Source of the DNA: Linanthus parryae
Taxonomy: Eukaryota > Streptophyta > Magnoliopsida > Ericales > Polemoniaceae
Reading direction: 5' to 3'
Length of the DNA: 64,000 nt
Assembly (NCBI GenBank): GCA_023055425.1
Contig: JALGPY010000001.1
Location: 69,930,994-69,994,993 of the forward strand
The notes under the pieces are model-generated. The model was given only the letters and a program-made list of their open reading frames with translations, was not told where the DNA came from and made no database searches. Below are positions 55,631 to 64,000 of the stretch, one piece after another (the first letter of the stretch is position 1; the number at the start of each line of letters is the position of its first letter). The translations under genes were made by a program, and so were the position numbers.

Positions 55631-56155
55631 TGCGTATAATACGTATATGTTGCGTATTATACGCAAACAGGGGTACCGGGTGATCAAAAAAAATAAAAAA
55701 AATTGCAATTTTCCTCTCTGTCTGCGTATAATACGCAGGAAGCTGCGTATTTTACGCAGACAGGGGGAAAATTGAATTTTTTTTTTTTTTTTTTTTTTTT
55801 CAAAAACTGGTTTTTCAGTGCTGTCTGCGTATAATACGCAGAAACCTGCGTAAAATACGCAGACAGCCCTCAAAATAATTTTTAAATTTTTCCAAAAAAG
55901 TCAATTTTTGGTGCTGTCTGCGTATACGCAGAAAGCTGCGTAAAATACGCAGACAGCAGCAAAATTAATTTTTCAAATTTTTTTTTTTTTTTTTTATAAA
56001 AACTTATTTTTCTGAGCTGTCTGCGTATAATACGCAGGAACCTGCGTAAAATACGCAGAAAGCTCTGAAAATAATTTTTCAAGTTTTGCAGAAAAATCCA
56101 TTTTTGGTGCTGTCTGCGTATTATACGCAGAAAGCTGCGTATTTTACGCAGACAG
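55631..56155 (-). repeat. Alternating palindrome array between Athila C pol and ORF2
   Basis: Five blocks of the form CTGTCTGCGTATAATACGCAG-N4-CTGCGTAnnnTACGCAGACAG start at 55718, 55821, 55914, 56017 and 56110 (spacing 103, 93, 103, 93), plus one degenerate block at 55631. Two spacer types alternate, one with a long T run and one without, giving a ~196-bp dimer repeat. The palindrome is the same as in the LTR cluster. Confidence 0.92.
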
Positions 56156-56171
56156 GGCCAAAATAAATTTT

Positions 56172-56207
<36 letters not shown>

Positions 56208-56392
56208 CACCTCGGTTATTTTGACACTGTGGGTTGAATGGGGGTCACTTTTCTCTCTCTCTCCTTTCTGTTTCTTTTCGTCTGCTTCTTCTGTATCTGC
56301 ACATGCTCAATTTTCATTAAATACCCACTCATCTCACCTCTCTCAAAAATTCAAAACTTAAAATAAAAATAATATAATTTAAACTTACTACG

Positions 56393-56408
56393 TTGGGTTG
56401 CCTCCCAA
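56393..56408 (-). promoter_or_regulatory. TTGGGAGGCAACCCAA hairpin downstream of Athila C pol
   Basis: 54 bases after the pol stop. Same element as in Athila B; position suggests an RNA structure between pol and the next ORF. Confidence 0.7.
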
Positions 56409-56461
56409 CCAGCGCTTTGTAATTTACGGTCGACGGCCCGACCCAGTTACCTCCGGTTCGA

Positions 56462-59400
56462 TCACGGGTCGTCGAAGTAGATTGGATCTACCTTGGCGAC
56501 CTCGGCGTTCTCGAGATACGGCTTGATTCGGTTTCCGTTCACCCTGAAGCTTGAGTTGTCTTTTGGATTCTCTAGCTCAAATGCGCCCCATGCGAATATC
56601 TTCCTGATGATGAACGGTCCCGACCAACGAGATCTCAACTTTCCCGGAAAGAACCTCATTCTTGTGTTGTAGAGAAGTACCTTGTCTCCTTCGTTGAACT
56701 GTTTTGGCGTGATACGCTGATCATGCCACTTCTTCGTCTTCTCTTTATAGATTTTGGCGCTCTCAAATGCCGTCCTGCGGAACTCCTCTAATTCCAGCAG
56801 CGCCATCTTTCTCTTATCTCCGGCCAGACTCTCATCCATGTTGAGCAGTTTGATAGCCCAATAGGCCTTATGTTCCAGCTCAACCGGGAGGTGACACGCT
56901 TTCCCAAACACGAGCTGGTATGGTGACATTCCCAGCGGTGTTTTGAAAGCTGTCCTGTATGCCCATAACGCATCATCCAGTCTTATCGACCAATCCTTCC
57001 GGCCCAGATTTACGGTTTTCTCGAGAATGCCCTTGATCTCTCGGTTTGACACCTCTGCCTGCCCGTTAGTCTGGGGGTGATAAGGCAGTGATACCTTATG
57101 GATCGATACCCCGTACTGCTTAAGTACCCTGGCAAACACTTTGTTAATAAAGTGTGACCCTTCATCGCTGATCATTGCTCTGGGGGTCCCGAATCGTGTG
57201 AATATGTTGCGTTTCAGAAAACGCTCAACTGTTGCTGCATCGTTTTTCTGACACGCTATCGCCTCGATCCACTTCGTAACATAGTCCACTGCCAGCAGTA
57301 TGTACAGATTTCCCATTGAAGACGGGAACGGCCCCATGAAGTCAATCCCCCATACATCAAAGGGTTCAACTTCCTGCCAAATAGTCAAAGGCATCTCGTC
57401 CCTATGTGACGTACTCCCTGTCCTCTGGCATCTATCGCATCCCTGTACATAATCATGACAGTCCTTGAAAAGTGTTGGCCAAAAGAAACCTGACTGCAGT
57501 ACCTTGTGTGCCGTGCGGGTCCCTCCAAAGTGACCCCCACACTGAGCCGAGTGGCAGTGCCTGATCACGTTCCAGGCCTCGTGGGTCGGAACACATCTCC
57601 TCAGAATGTTGTCGGCTCCCTGCTTGAACAGATACGGGTCGTCCCAGAAATACTGCCGGCTTTCAGAAATAAACCGTTTCCGCTGTGACGGGGTTAGGTC
57701 CTCGGGAAGCGTGCCACTCACCAGATAGTTGGCTATAGCATAATACCACGGTCTCCCCAGTTTGACCGCCATGATGTGCTCGTCCGGAAAGTTTTCCTGG
57801 ATCGGTACCGGGTTCACCTCAGCATTCTCAAGCCTGGACAGGTGGTCCGCTACTACGTTCTCGACTCCCTTCTTATCCCGAATTTCCACATCAAATTCCT
57901 GCATCAGCAATACCCATCTCAGCAGTCTCGGCTTTGCGTCCTTCTTGTCCAGCAGATATTTCAGGGCACTATGGTCGGTAAAAACGATGACTTTTGACCC
58001 GACCAAGTACGGCCTGAATTTATCCAGGGCATATACCACAGCAAGCAGCTCCTTCTCAGTAGTGCCATAGTTGATCTGGGCATCGTTAAGTACCCGACTT
58101 GCATAATATATCACATGGCACACCTTGACCTTCCGCTGCCCCAAAACTGCACCGACTGCATAGTCGCTTGCGTCACACATCAGCTCAAACGGAAGTGACC
58201 AGTCCGGTGTAGTGATAACCGGGGCTGTGGTCAGCTTCCCCTTCAGATGGTCAAAGGCCTGCTGACAAGCTGCATCAAAGTCAAAGGGCACGTCTTTTCC
58301 AAGTAAAGCGCAGAGTGGCTTCGTGATCTTGGAAAAGTCTTTGATGAACCTCCGATAAAATCCTGCATGCCCCAGAAAACTTTTGATCGCCTTTACGGTT
58401 GTCGGATATGGGAGCTGTTTTATCACCTCGATCTTGGCCCTGTCCACCTCGAGTCCCTTGCTGGAAATTTTGTGACCCAGCACGATCCCCTCGGTGACCA
58501 TAAAATGACACTTCTCCCAGTTCAGCACCAAATTCGCCTTCTTGCATCGGATCAGGACCTGTCCCAGGTGGTGCAAGCAGTCGTCAAAACTGTCCCCGAA
58601 CAGTGAAAAATCGTCCATAAAGACCTCCAGATTTTTCTCGATCATGTCGGAGAATATCGCCATCATGCATCTCTGGAACGTGGCTGGAGCGTTACACAAC
58701 CCGAATGGCTTGCGCCGGAACGCAAACGTACCATACGGGCAGGTAAACGTTGTCTTCTCCTGATCTTCCGGGGCTATGCAAATCTGGTTGTACCCGGAGT
58801 ACCCGTCCAGAAAACAGTAATAGGCGTGATGAGCTAGCCTGTCCAACATCTGGTCCATGAATGGTAGCGGGAAGTGGTCTTTCAATGTTGCATCGTTTAG
58901 CCTCCGATAGTCCATACAGATCCGCCAGCCTGTAACCGTGCGCTGTGCAATCTGCTCCTGGTCCTCATTCTGCACCACCGTAATACCCCCCTTTTTGGGC
59001 ACACACTGGACCGGGCTGATCCAAGTGCTGTCTGATATGGGGTATATGATTCCTGCTTCCAGCCACTTCATGACCTCCTTGCGCACAACATCCTTCATGT
59101 TCGGGTTCAGTCTCCGCTGGGGCTGAATCACCGGTTTCTTGCCTTCTTCAATCCTGATCTTGTGCATGCAATAGGAGGGGCTGATCCCCTTAATATCTGC
59201 AATCGTCCAGGCGATTGCTTCTTTGTGCTCTCGCAATACTTCCAGCAGTTTCTCTTCCTGTTCCTGAGATAGAAGAGAAGAAACAATTACGGGCAGAGTA
59301 TTATTATTACCAATGTACGCATACCTGAGATGGTTCGGGAGCGGTTTAAGCTCAAGTGCAGGTGGCTCCTTGAGTGACGGAACCAGGATCATCTTCTGCC

Positions 59401-61870
59401 CGCCATCTTCGTCCCGGTGCAAAGTGGTCCAGTCCTCGGCTCTCATGGCCTGCTCGCACCGAGTCATCTCTTTCTCTTTTCCGTACATGCTGTCAATTTC
59501 TTCCCATAACTGGTCCATCTCCTCGTTTTCCCAGCCATCATCCACTACGTCTATGGCGAAGATATCTTCGTGATCATAATAATTTGGCAGTTGCAGATTT
59601 TTGAAAACATTAAATTTAACCTTGTCCTCGTTAATCTGCATGGTCAGTTCCCCGCTCTTGCAATTTATCATAGCTTCTCCAGTGGCCAAAAATGGCCTGC
59701 CGAGTATGAGCGGTACCTCCCCTGCCTCCATGTCCAGGATCACGAAATCTGCTGGAAAAATGAGCTCACCGACCTTTACCAAAATATCCTCGATAACTCC
59801 ATAAGCCTGTTTTACGGACCTGTCTGCCATCTGCAGCATGATTCTGGTGGGCCGGGGCTCCCCGACCTTCAAACTCTTGAAAATCGTCAATGGCATCAGG
59901 TTGATGCTGGCCCCTAGGTCACACAGAGCCTTTCCTGTGTAAGCATTACCTAGGGTGACCGGTATTACAAAACTGCCAGGATCTTTTCTCTTCCTCGGTA
60001 GCCCATTCTTCACACAGTTGCTCACTTCTGCCGTCAGGTTTATAGTCTCGAAATCGCTCATTCGCCTCCTCCCATACAAGATGTCCTTGAGGAATTTGGC
60101 GTAAGTGGGCATCTTAGCCAAAGCCTCGGCAAACGGTATGTTAATCTGCAGCTGCTTGAACATCTCGAGAAACCTGGCGTAGTCCTTGCTATCGTCCCTC
60201 TTTCGTGTCTTCAAGGGGTATGGTACCTCCTTGGAGACAGGTACCGTTTCTGCATCTGTTTCATTCTGCACTGCATCCTGCTCAACCGAGCCCTTCGGCT
60301 GGGGGCGATCGGCTGCGCTGTTGTCCCGGCCAGACAGTTTGCGTTCTACTTCTTTCGACTTTTCTGCGCGTGCGTGGCTAGGGTACGGTGGATCCTGCAG
60401 TGCTACTCCACTCCGAGTGGTGATAGCATTGATCTGAGCACGTGGATTATTCACTGTATTCGAGGGCAAGTTTCCTGGCTGTCTCTCCGTTAGCTGCTGT
60501 GCTAACTGCCCCACTTGTACCTCCAAAGCACGCAGTGACGTTTTGGTCGTCTGCATGTCGGCTGTCAGGGCGTCCATGTGCTTGAACCGGGACTCCATGG
60601 TCTGGAACATGGACTTGATCTCTTTCATCTGGGCGTCGTACTGCTGCGCGGATGGGACTGACTGAGCCTGCTGGGCCGGTGCAGCCTGCTGGGCTGGTGG
60701 CCTGTGCTGGAAACCTGGTGCATAAATCGCTGCGTTCGGGTTTCCGTACCGGAACCCGGGGTGGTCTCTCGTACCCGGTCGGTACCGGCTCGGGTCCCAC
60801 TGCTGCTGTACGTAGTTGGTGTCTTCGGTCCTTAGCTCCTCAATGGCTGTGTCCAGATCAGGTTCTTCGACTGCTGCAACAGTCTTCTTATCCGAGTAGA
60901 CCTTCGTGACCAAGTCATGAACGATCCTGGCCAGATTGTCTATCCGGTCATCCTCTGCGGGTTCGGCTCTGGCCGCCATCCTGCGATCGTCAAACAGTCG
61001 GGTATCCTGCTTGGCCAACTGCTTCATCAGGTCATACGCTCCTTCTTTGTCCACGTGATACAAGAAGTTTCCCCCGGCCTCTCTATCAATCCTGTCGGCG
61101 TTCTCCCTGTCTAGGGCATGGTAGAAAACCTGCAGGATTTTCGCGTCTCCAAAACCGTGGTTCGGGCACCTTTTGACCAATCTCATAAGCCTGTCCCATG
61201 CGTCCACCACCGTCTCCCCCATCTTCTGCCTGAATGACAGGATCTCGCTCTGTAACTGTATGACTCGGGAGGCGGGATAGAACTTTGCCAGAAAATCTGC
61301 GACACACTCCTCCCATGTGGTGATGGATCGGGGTGGTCGGGATTCGAGCCAGTCTTTGGCTACTCCGTAAAGACAGTATGGAAATAAGATCAGCATGAGT
61401 GCCTCTGCTTCTACCCCCTTGTATCTGACCTTGTTGCAGTAATCTTCGAATTTCCCGATAAAGTCGTTCGGGTCTTCGTCGGCCCTGCCATGAAACGGGC
61501 AGAGAGTTTGTACCGTCTGGATGGTGGAGGGTTTGATGTCGAAGTGTTCTGCGGTGATCTCGGGCACCACAATAGCTCGCTCATGCCCCCCGGTGGGGAC
61601 TTCGAAATTTTCCACCAACGCCTTCCCAGATCGGTTATATGTTCTCTGGTTGCTTCGGGCAGCAAGTCCCGCTGTGACAAGTTCCTCAATGTACCGAGCC
61701 ATCTGGGCTGGGGTACGTGTCTCTCGTTCCTGTACACCGGCTTCGGTGTTCGTGGGTGGATCTCTCTCGTTGGTTGCCATCCTGCTTTCTCGGTTTCTGC
61801 GGTTCTGTTCGGTATACAGCTTTTCCGGATTGTCGAGTGGTGTTACCAAACTGCGAGGCAATCTGGGCAT
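56462..61870 (-). CDS. gag-pol: Gag-Pol polyprotein of Athila C
   Basis: About 1,802 aa in one intact frame. The first ATG is 61870 (MPRLPRSLV); the frame upstream begins only at GTG, and a TTTTTTCAG acceptor-like string precedes the ATG. Residues ~100-300 are capsid ([24 protein letters not shown]), followed by a P/Q-rich stretch and a coiled segment. Retropepsin-like region near 650-740 has [11 protein letters not shown] (DLG in place of DSG, usual in Athila) and ILGRPFL. RT ~970-1180 has [20 protein letters not shown] and the catalytic [10 protein letters not shown]. RNase H ~1230-1350 keeps [24 protein letters not shown] and VADHLSR. The integrase zinc finger ([10 protein letters not shown]...CDRCQ) is near 1430-1480, and the core near 1505-1620 has [16 protein letters not shown] and [11 protein letters not shown]. 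It supplies all catalytic steps, and might also serve non-autonomous relatives such as A and B. Confidence 0.94.
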   Translation of the reverse strand: MPRLPRSLVTPLDNPEKLYTEQNRRNRESRMATNERDPPTNTEAGVQERETRTPAQMARYIEELVTAGLAARSNQRTYNRSGKALVENFEVPTGGHERAIVVPEITAEHFDIKPSTIQTVQTLCPFHGRADEDPNDFIGKFEDYCNKVRYKGVEAEALMLILFPYCLYGVAKDWLESRPPRSITTWEECVADFLAKFYPASRVIQLQSEILSFRQKMGETVVDAWDRLMRLVKRCPNHGFGDAKILQVFYHALDRENADRIDREAGGNFLYHVDKEGAYDLMKQLAKQDTRLFDDRRMAARAEPAEDDRIDNLARIVHDLVTKVYSDKKTVAAVEEPDLDTAIEELRTEDTNYVQQQWDPSRYRPGTRDHPGFRYGNPNAAIYAPGFQHRPPAQQAAPAQQAQSVPSAQQYDAQMKEIKSMFQTMESRFKHMDALTADMQTTKTSLRALEVQVGQLAQQLTERQPGNLPSNTVNNPRAQINAITTRSGVALQDPPYPSHARAEKSKEVERKLSGRDNSAADRPQPKGSVEQDAVQNETDAETVPVSKEVPYPLKTRKRDDSKDYARFLEMFKQLQINIPFAEALAKMPTYAKFLKDILYGRRRMSDFETINLTAEVSNCVKNGLPRKRKDPGSFVIPVTLGNAYTGKALCDLGASINLMPLTIFKSLKVGEPRPTRIMLQMADRSVKQAYGVIEDILVKVGELIFPADFVILDMEAGEVPLILGRPFLATGEAMINCKSGELTMQINEDKVKFNVFKNLQLPNYYDHEDIFAIDVVDDGWENEEMDQLWEEIDSMYGKEKEMTRCEQAMRAEDWTTLHRDEDGGQKMILVPSLKEPPALELKPLPNHLRYAYIGNNNTLPVIVSSLLSQEQEEKLLEVLREHKEAIAWTIADIKGISPSYCMHKIRIEEGKKPVIQPQRRLNPNMKDVVRKEVMKWLEAGIIYPISDSTWISPVQCVPKKGGITVVQNEDQEQIAQRTVTGWRICMDYRRLNDATLKDHFPLPFMDQMLDRLAHHAYYCFLDGYSGYNQICIAPEDQEKTTFTCPYGTFAFRRKPFGLCNAPATFQRCMMAIFSDMIEKNLEVFMDDFSLFGDSFDDCLHHLGQVLIRCKKANLVLNWEKCHFMVTEGIVLGHKISSKGLEVDRAKIEVIKQLPYPTTVKAIKSFLGHAGFYRRFIKDFSKITKPLCALLGKDVPFDFDAACQQAFDHLKGKLTTAPVITTPDWSLPFELMCDASDYAVGAVLGQRKVKVCHVIYYASRVLNDAQINYGTTEKELLAVVYALDKFRPYLVGSKVIVFTDHSALKYLLDKKDAKPRLLRWVLLMQEFDVEIRDKKGVENVVADHLSRLENAEVNPVPIQENFPDEHIMAVKLGRPWYYAIANYLVSGTLPEDLTPSQRKRFISESRQYFWDDPYLFKQGADNILRRCVPTHEAWNVIRHCHSAQCGGHFGGTRTAHKVLQSGFFWPTLFKDCHDYVQGCDRCQRTGSTSHRDEMPLTIWQEVEPFDVWGIDFMGPFPSSMGNLYILLAVDYVTKWIEAIACQKNDAATVERFLKRNIFTRFGTPRAMISDEGSHFINKVFARVLKQYGVSIHKVSLPYHPQTNGQAEVSNREIKGILEKTVNLGRKDWSIRLDDALWAYRTAFKTPLGMSPYQLVFGKACHLPVELEHKAYWAIKLLNMDESLAGDKRKMALLELEEFRRTAFESAKIYKEKTKKWHDQRITPKQFNEGDKVLLYNTRMRFFPGKLRSRWSGPFIIRKIFAWGAFELENPKDNSSFRVNGNRIKPYLENAEVAKVDPIYFDDP

Positions 61871-61989
61871 CAACTGAACAGTCCTGAAAAAACGCAGATT
61901 CACAAAGCAGTGAGATAAAAGAAAAATAACGAAACTGAAAAATAAAAACTCTGAAAACTAATTCTGATAACTAAATTAACCCTAAAAAG

Positions 61990-62007
61990 TCCCCGGCAAC
62001 GGCGCCA
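61990..62007 (-). other. Primer-binding site (tRNA-Asp) of Athila C
   Basis: Minus strand TGGCGCCGTTGCCGGGGA, perfect, 6 bases inside the LTR end at 62014. Confidence 0.93.
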
Positions 62008-62013
62008 AAAACT

Positions 62014-63643
62014 TGATGCGCAAACTAACGTGCTGTTCGCAAGTATACGAATCTTGTAATACCGGGCGTAATTAAGCTCGGGTGATCGTTCCCACGAGGA
62101 CTATTTCGAGTTTTTCGAGAAATCAGTTTTAACTTCCAGAGTGTAAAAGGAGGAGTAGTTTGTGATTGTAGTGACTAAACTAAAAACAGAAATTAAAACG
62201 TAAATATTTTTTGTGACGTTTTTCTGAAAATCTTGAAGGTTGTAAATCTAGGGTTTGGAATACTAGGTCCAGGATCCCCTAGGGTTTCTTCAGAATTATG
62301 TTCTTTGGTTTGATATGAAAACACTCAGCAGTTTTAATTATCCGTGCCACGTACCAATTGTGCAGTAACCTTTCAGATTCCACACGCTGTCACGATCCTG
62401 CAGACTTTCGGGTTCCTGTTAAGCTGCCCAAGTCTGCAGTCTCGTTCTAAGTCTGCTAGGGTTTCTAACCTGTCCTGATGGCCCGGGTCAAATTCTCTAA
62501 CAGTTGGTCTATACGTTTTGGCTAGCCCTATCTCCCTTTCTCTGGTCGGTCTATCAGGGTAAGGTACTAAATCCTGTCTTTTCTTCCTAACCCTAACCTG
62601 ACGTTTTCACCTACAGGCTCGGGTCTATAGCAATTCTGGTTCGCGACTCCGATCATGCATAAACAGATATAATCAAAGACAGAATAACTGATAATACTGC
62701 TGAATTAAGATAACGAGATCATGCATTCATACTCAAACTGCAGAAATAATGTCTGAAAACGAAACCCTAGGTTCACCGAGAACCTAGGTAAAAGGTTTAG
62801 CTACTAAACGACATAACTAAATAACAAAGTTTCTGAATTCAAAAGAGAGATTAAGATCAAACTAAGTCTTCGGATCTGGATGAGTGCTTCCGTGCTCTCC
62901 CGGGATGCTCAGACTTGTCCTTGGATGAATTGCCTTGTGTGTTGTGTCCTCAAAACGAGTCTGGACGAGTCTTTTTATAGTGCTGGCGAATTTCTGGAAC
63001 TTGTCAATATTTACGAAACTGCCACTGCCCGAAACCGCCCCAGTTTTTGTGCTGTCTGCGTATAATACGCAGCCTGCTGCGTATAATACGCAGACAGGGT
63101 CTTCTCCTGCTGCTTTTTCTCCACTTGTGCTTGCTGTCTGCGTATTTTCTGCGTATTTTCTGCGTATAATACGCAGACAGGGACCCAGCTTGCCTTTAAA
63201 CTTCTTCTTTCCTGCGTATTTTCTGCGTATTTTCCCCCTGGCTGCGTATTTCCTGCGTATTTTCTGCGTATAATACGCAGACAGGGGAGAAAATATGTCC
63301 AAAACCCCTCCCCTTCCTTGCTGCCTGCGTATTTTACGCAGGGTCTGCGTATTATACGCAGACAGCAAGGCAGGGTGCTCTTTTCTGCCTCTGTTTGCCT
63401 CCTGCTGCATTCCCGATCCATTCCTGCTGCATTCCCGGGCCCTGTTCCTGCATAGACAACATGAACACACCCGCGATCATATCCAAATAAAGTACGGAAA
63501 ATGCAGAAATTCATAAAGAGCAAATAACTGTCTCGTTCCTAAAACCGAGGCGTTCCGAGGGTGAAAATGGGCTAAAACGCGAGTTTTCCGGCACAAATGC
63601 ACAAAAACCGAGCTATAAGATAACCCCTATTCGGGCGTTATCA
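62014..63643 (-). repeat. Athila C 5' LTR
   Basis: 1,630 bp, offset by exactly 12,244 from the 3' LTR with no difference found by eye. Palindrome cluster at 63052-63365. As the 5' LTR it should hold the promoter; no obvious TATA box is asserted. Confidence 0.95.
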
Positions 63644-63648
63644 GCTTC

Positions 63649-64000
63649 CAAACCGACAAAAATGATTTTAGATCGCAGTCGGGATTCATGTATTGCCTGA
63701 ATGGAGGAGCTGTGAGCTGGAAGAGTTCCAAGCAAGAGACGGTTGCTGATTCTACAACTGAGGCTGAGTACATTGCTGCAAGTGGCGCAGCAAAGGAAGC
63801 TGTTTGGGTTAGGAAGTTCATTACTGAGCTTGGTGTGGTTCCTAGCATTCTGGATCCATTAGAGTTGTATTATGACAACACTGGGGCGATTGCACAATCA
63901 AAGGAACCCAGGTCACACCAGAAATCCTAACACGTACTCGGGAAGTTCCATCTTATTCGAGATATCATCAATAGAGAAGATGTGAAGATACGCAATGAAA
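63649..64000 (+). pseudogene. pol: Angela-like pol remnant: RNase H end
   Basis: Continues GYTDASF across the Athila C insertion: QTDKNDFRSQSGFMYCLNGGAVSWKSSKQETVADSTTEAEYIAASGAAKEAVW, then YYDNTGAIAQSKEPRSHQKS and, after a stop at 63928-63930, a continuing FHLIRDIINREDVKI-like frame. These are Copia RNase H motifs (TEAEYIA and DNTGAI carry catalytic acids). The element runs past the window edge, and its 3' LTR should follow. Confidence 0.88.

Larger units (their letters stand above)
49770..63643 (-). mobile_element. Athila C: complete, apparently intact Athila element
   Basis: 13,874 bp. LTRs 49770-51399 and 62014-63643, each exactly 1,630 bp, with no difference that I found by eye, and a perfect TSD GCTTC (49765-49769, 63644-63648). 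tRNA-Asp primer site, open gag-pol, a second ORF in the env position, then a long non-coding 3' region and a polypurine tract. All signs indicate a very recent insertion. Removing it restores the Copia RNase H frame. Confidence 0.96.

Overview
This window is repeat-rich nuclear DNA from a flowering plant. It contains Ty1/Copia (Angela/BARE-like and Sirevirus-like), Ty3/Gypsy (Athila, Tat and probably Del/Tekay lineages) and a LINE, plus a short piece of plastid DNA. I see no convincing single-copy host gene, and the species cannot be named from the sequence. Almost everything is explained as retrotransposons nested inside one another, and most joints carry readable 5-bp target-site duplications (TSDs).

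Left third (1-19544). A degenerate LINE runs 1038-2495 and resumes at 12609-13503. It is split by an old Del/Tekay-like LTR-type insertion (2496-12603, TSD GTATA), which is itself split by a complete non-autonomous Athila element, called A here (3171-9867, TSD CTCCT). A truncated Athila LTR and an inverted Angela LTR end lie to the left. To the right follow another Athila 5' end (13504-15386), an Angela 5' end (15387-17515) and a Sirevirus-like pol fragment.

Right two thirds (19545-64000). One decayed Angela-like Copia element starts with its 5' LTR at 19545 and still has not ended at 64000. Its leader, gag and pol are interrupted by: element E, a 15.5-kb Tat-lineage Gypsy element (22172-37624, TSD CTTGG); a Del/Tekay-like fragment from about 37913; a 641-bp solo LTR (38819-39459, TSD AGGGT); Athila B (41696-48693, minus strand, TSD ACAGA/ACATA); and Athila C (49770-63643, minus strand, TSD GCTTC). 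Removing each insert with one TSD copy restores the Copia reading frame at the solo-LTR, B and C joints.

Two elements look young and intact. Athila C has 1,630-bp LTRs in which I found no difference by eye, an open gag-pol of about 1,802 codons and a second ORF. Tat element E has 626-bp LTRs with two differences seen, gag-pro and pol in one frame separated by a single UGA, a 54-bp tandem array, and, on the opposite strand, a five-exon gene of about 1,326 codons with an N-terminal plant-mobile-domain-like region. The most notable observations are this antisense spliced gene, the family-specific palindrome clusters in three Athila LTR families (with compensatory arm changes), an alternating 103/93-bp palindrome array inside Athila C, the conserved stem in the Tat array, and a roughly 60-bp plastid trnR-ACG fragment inside Athila B.
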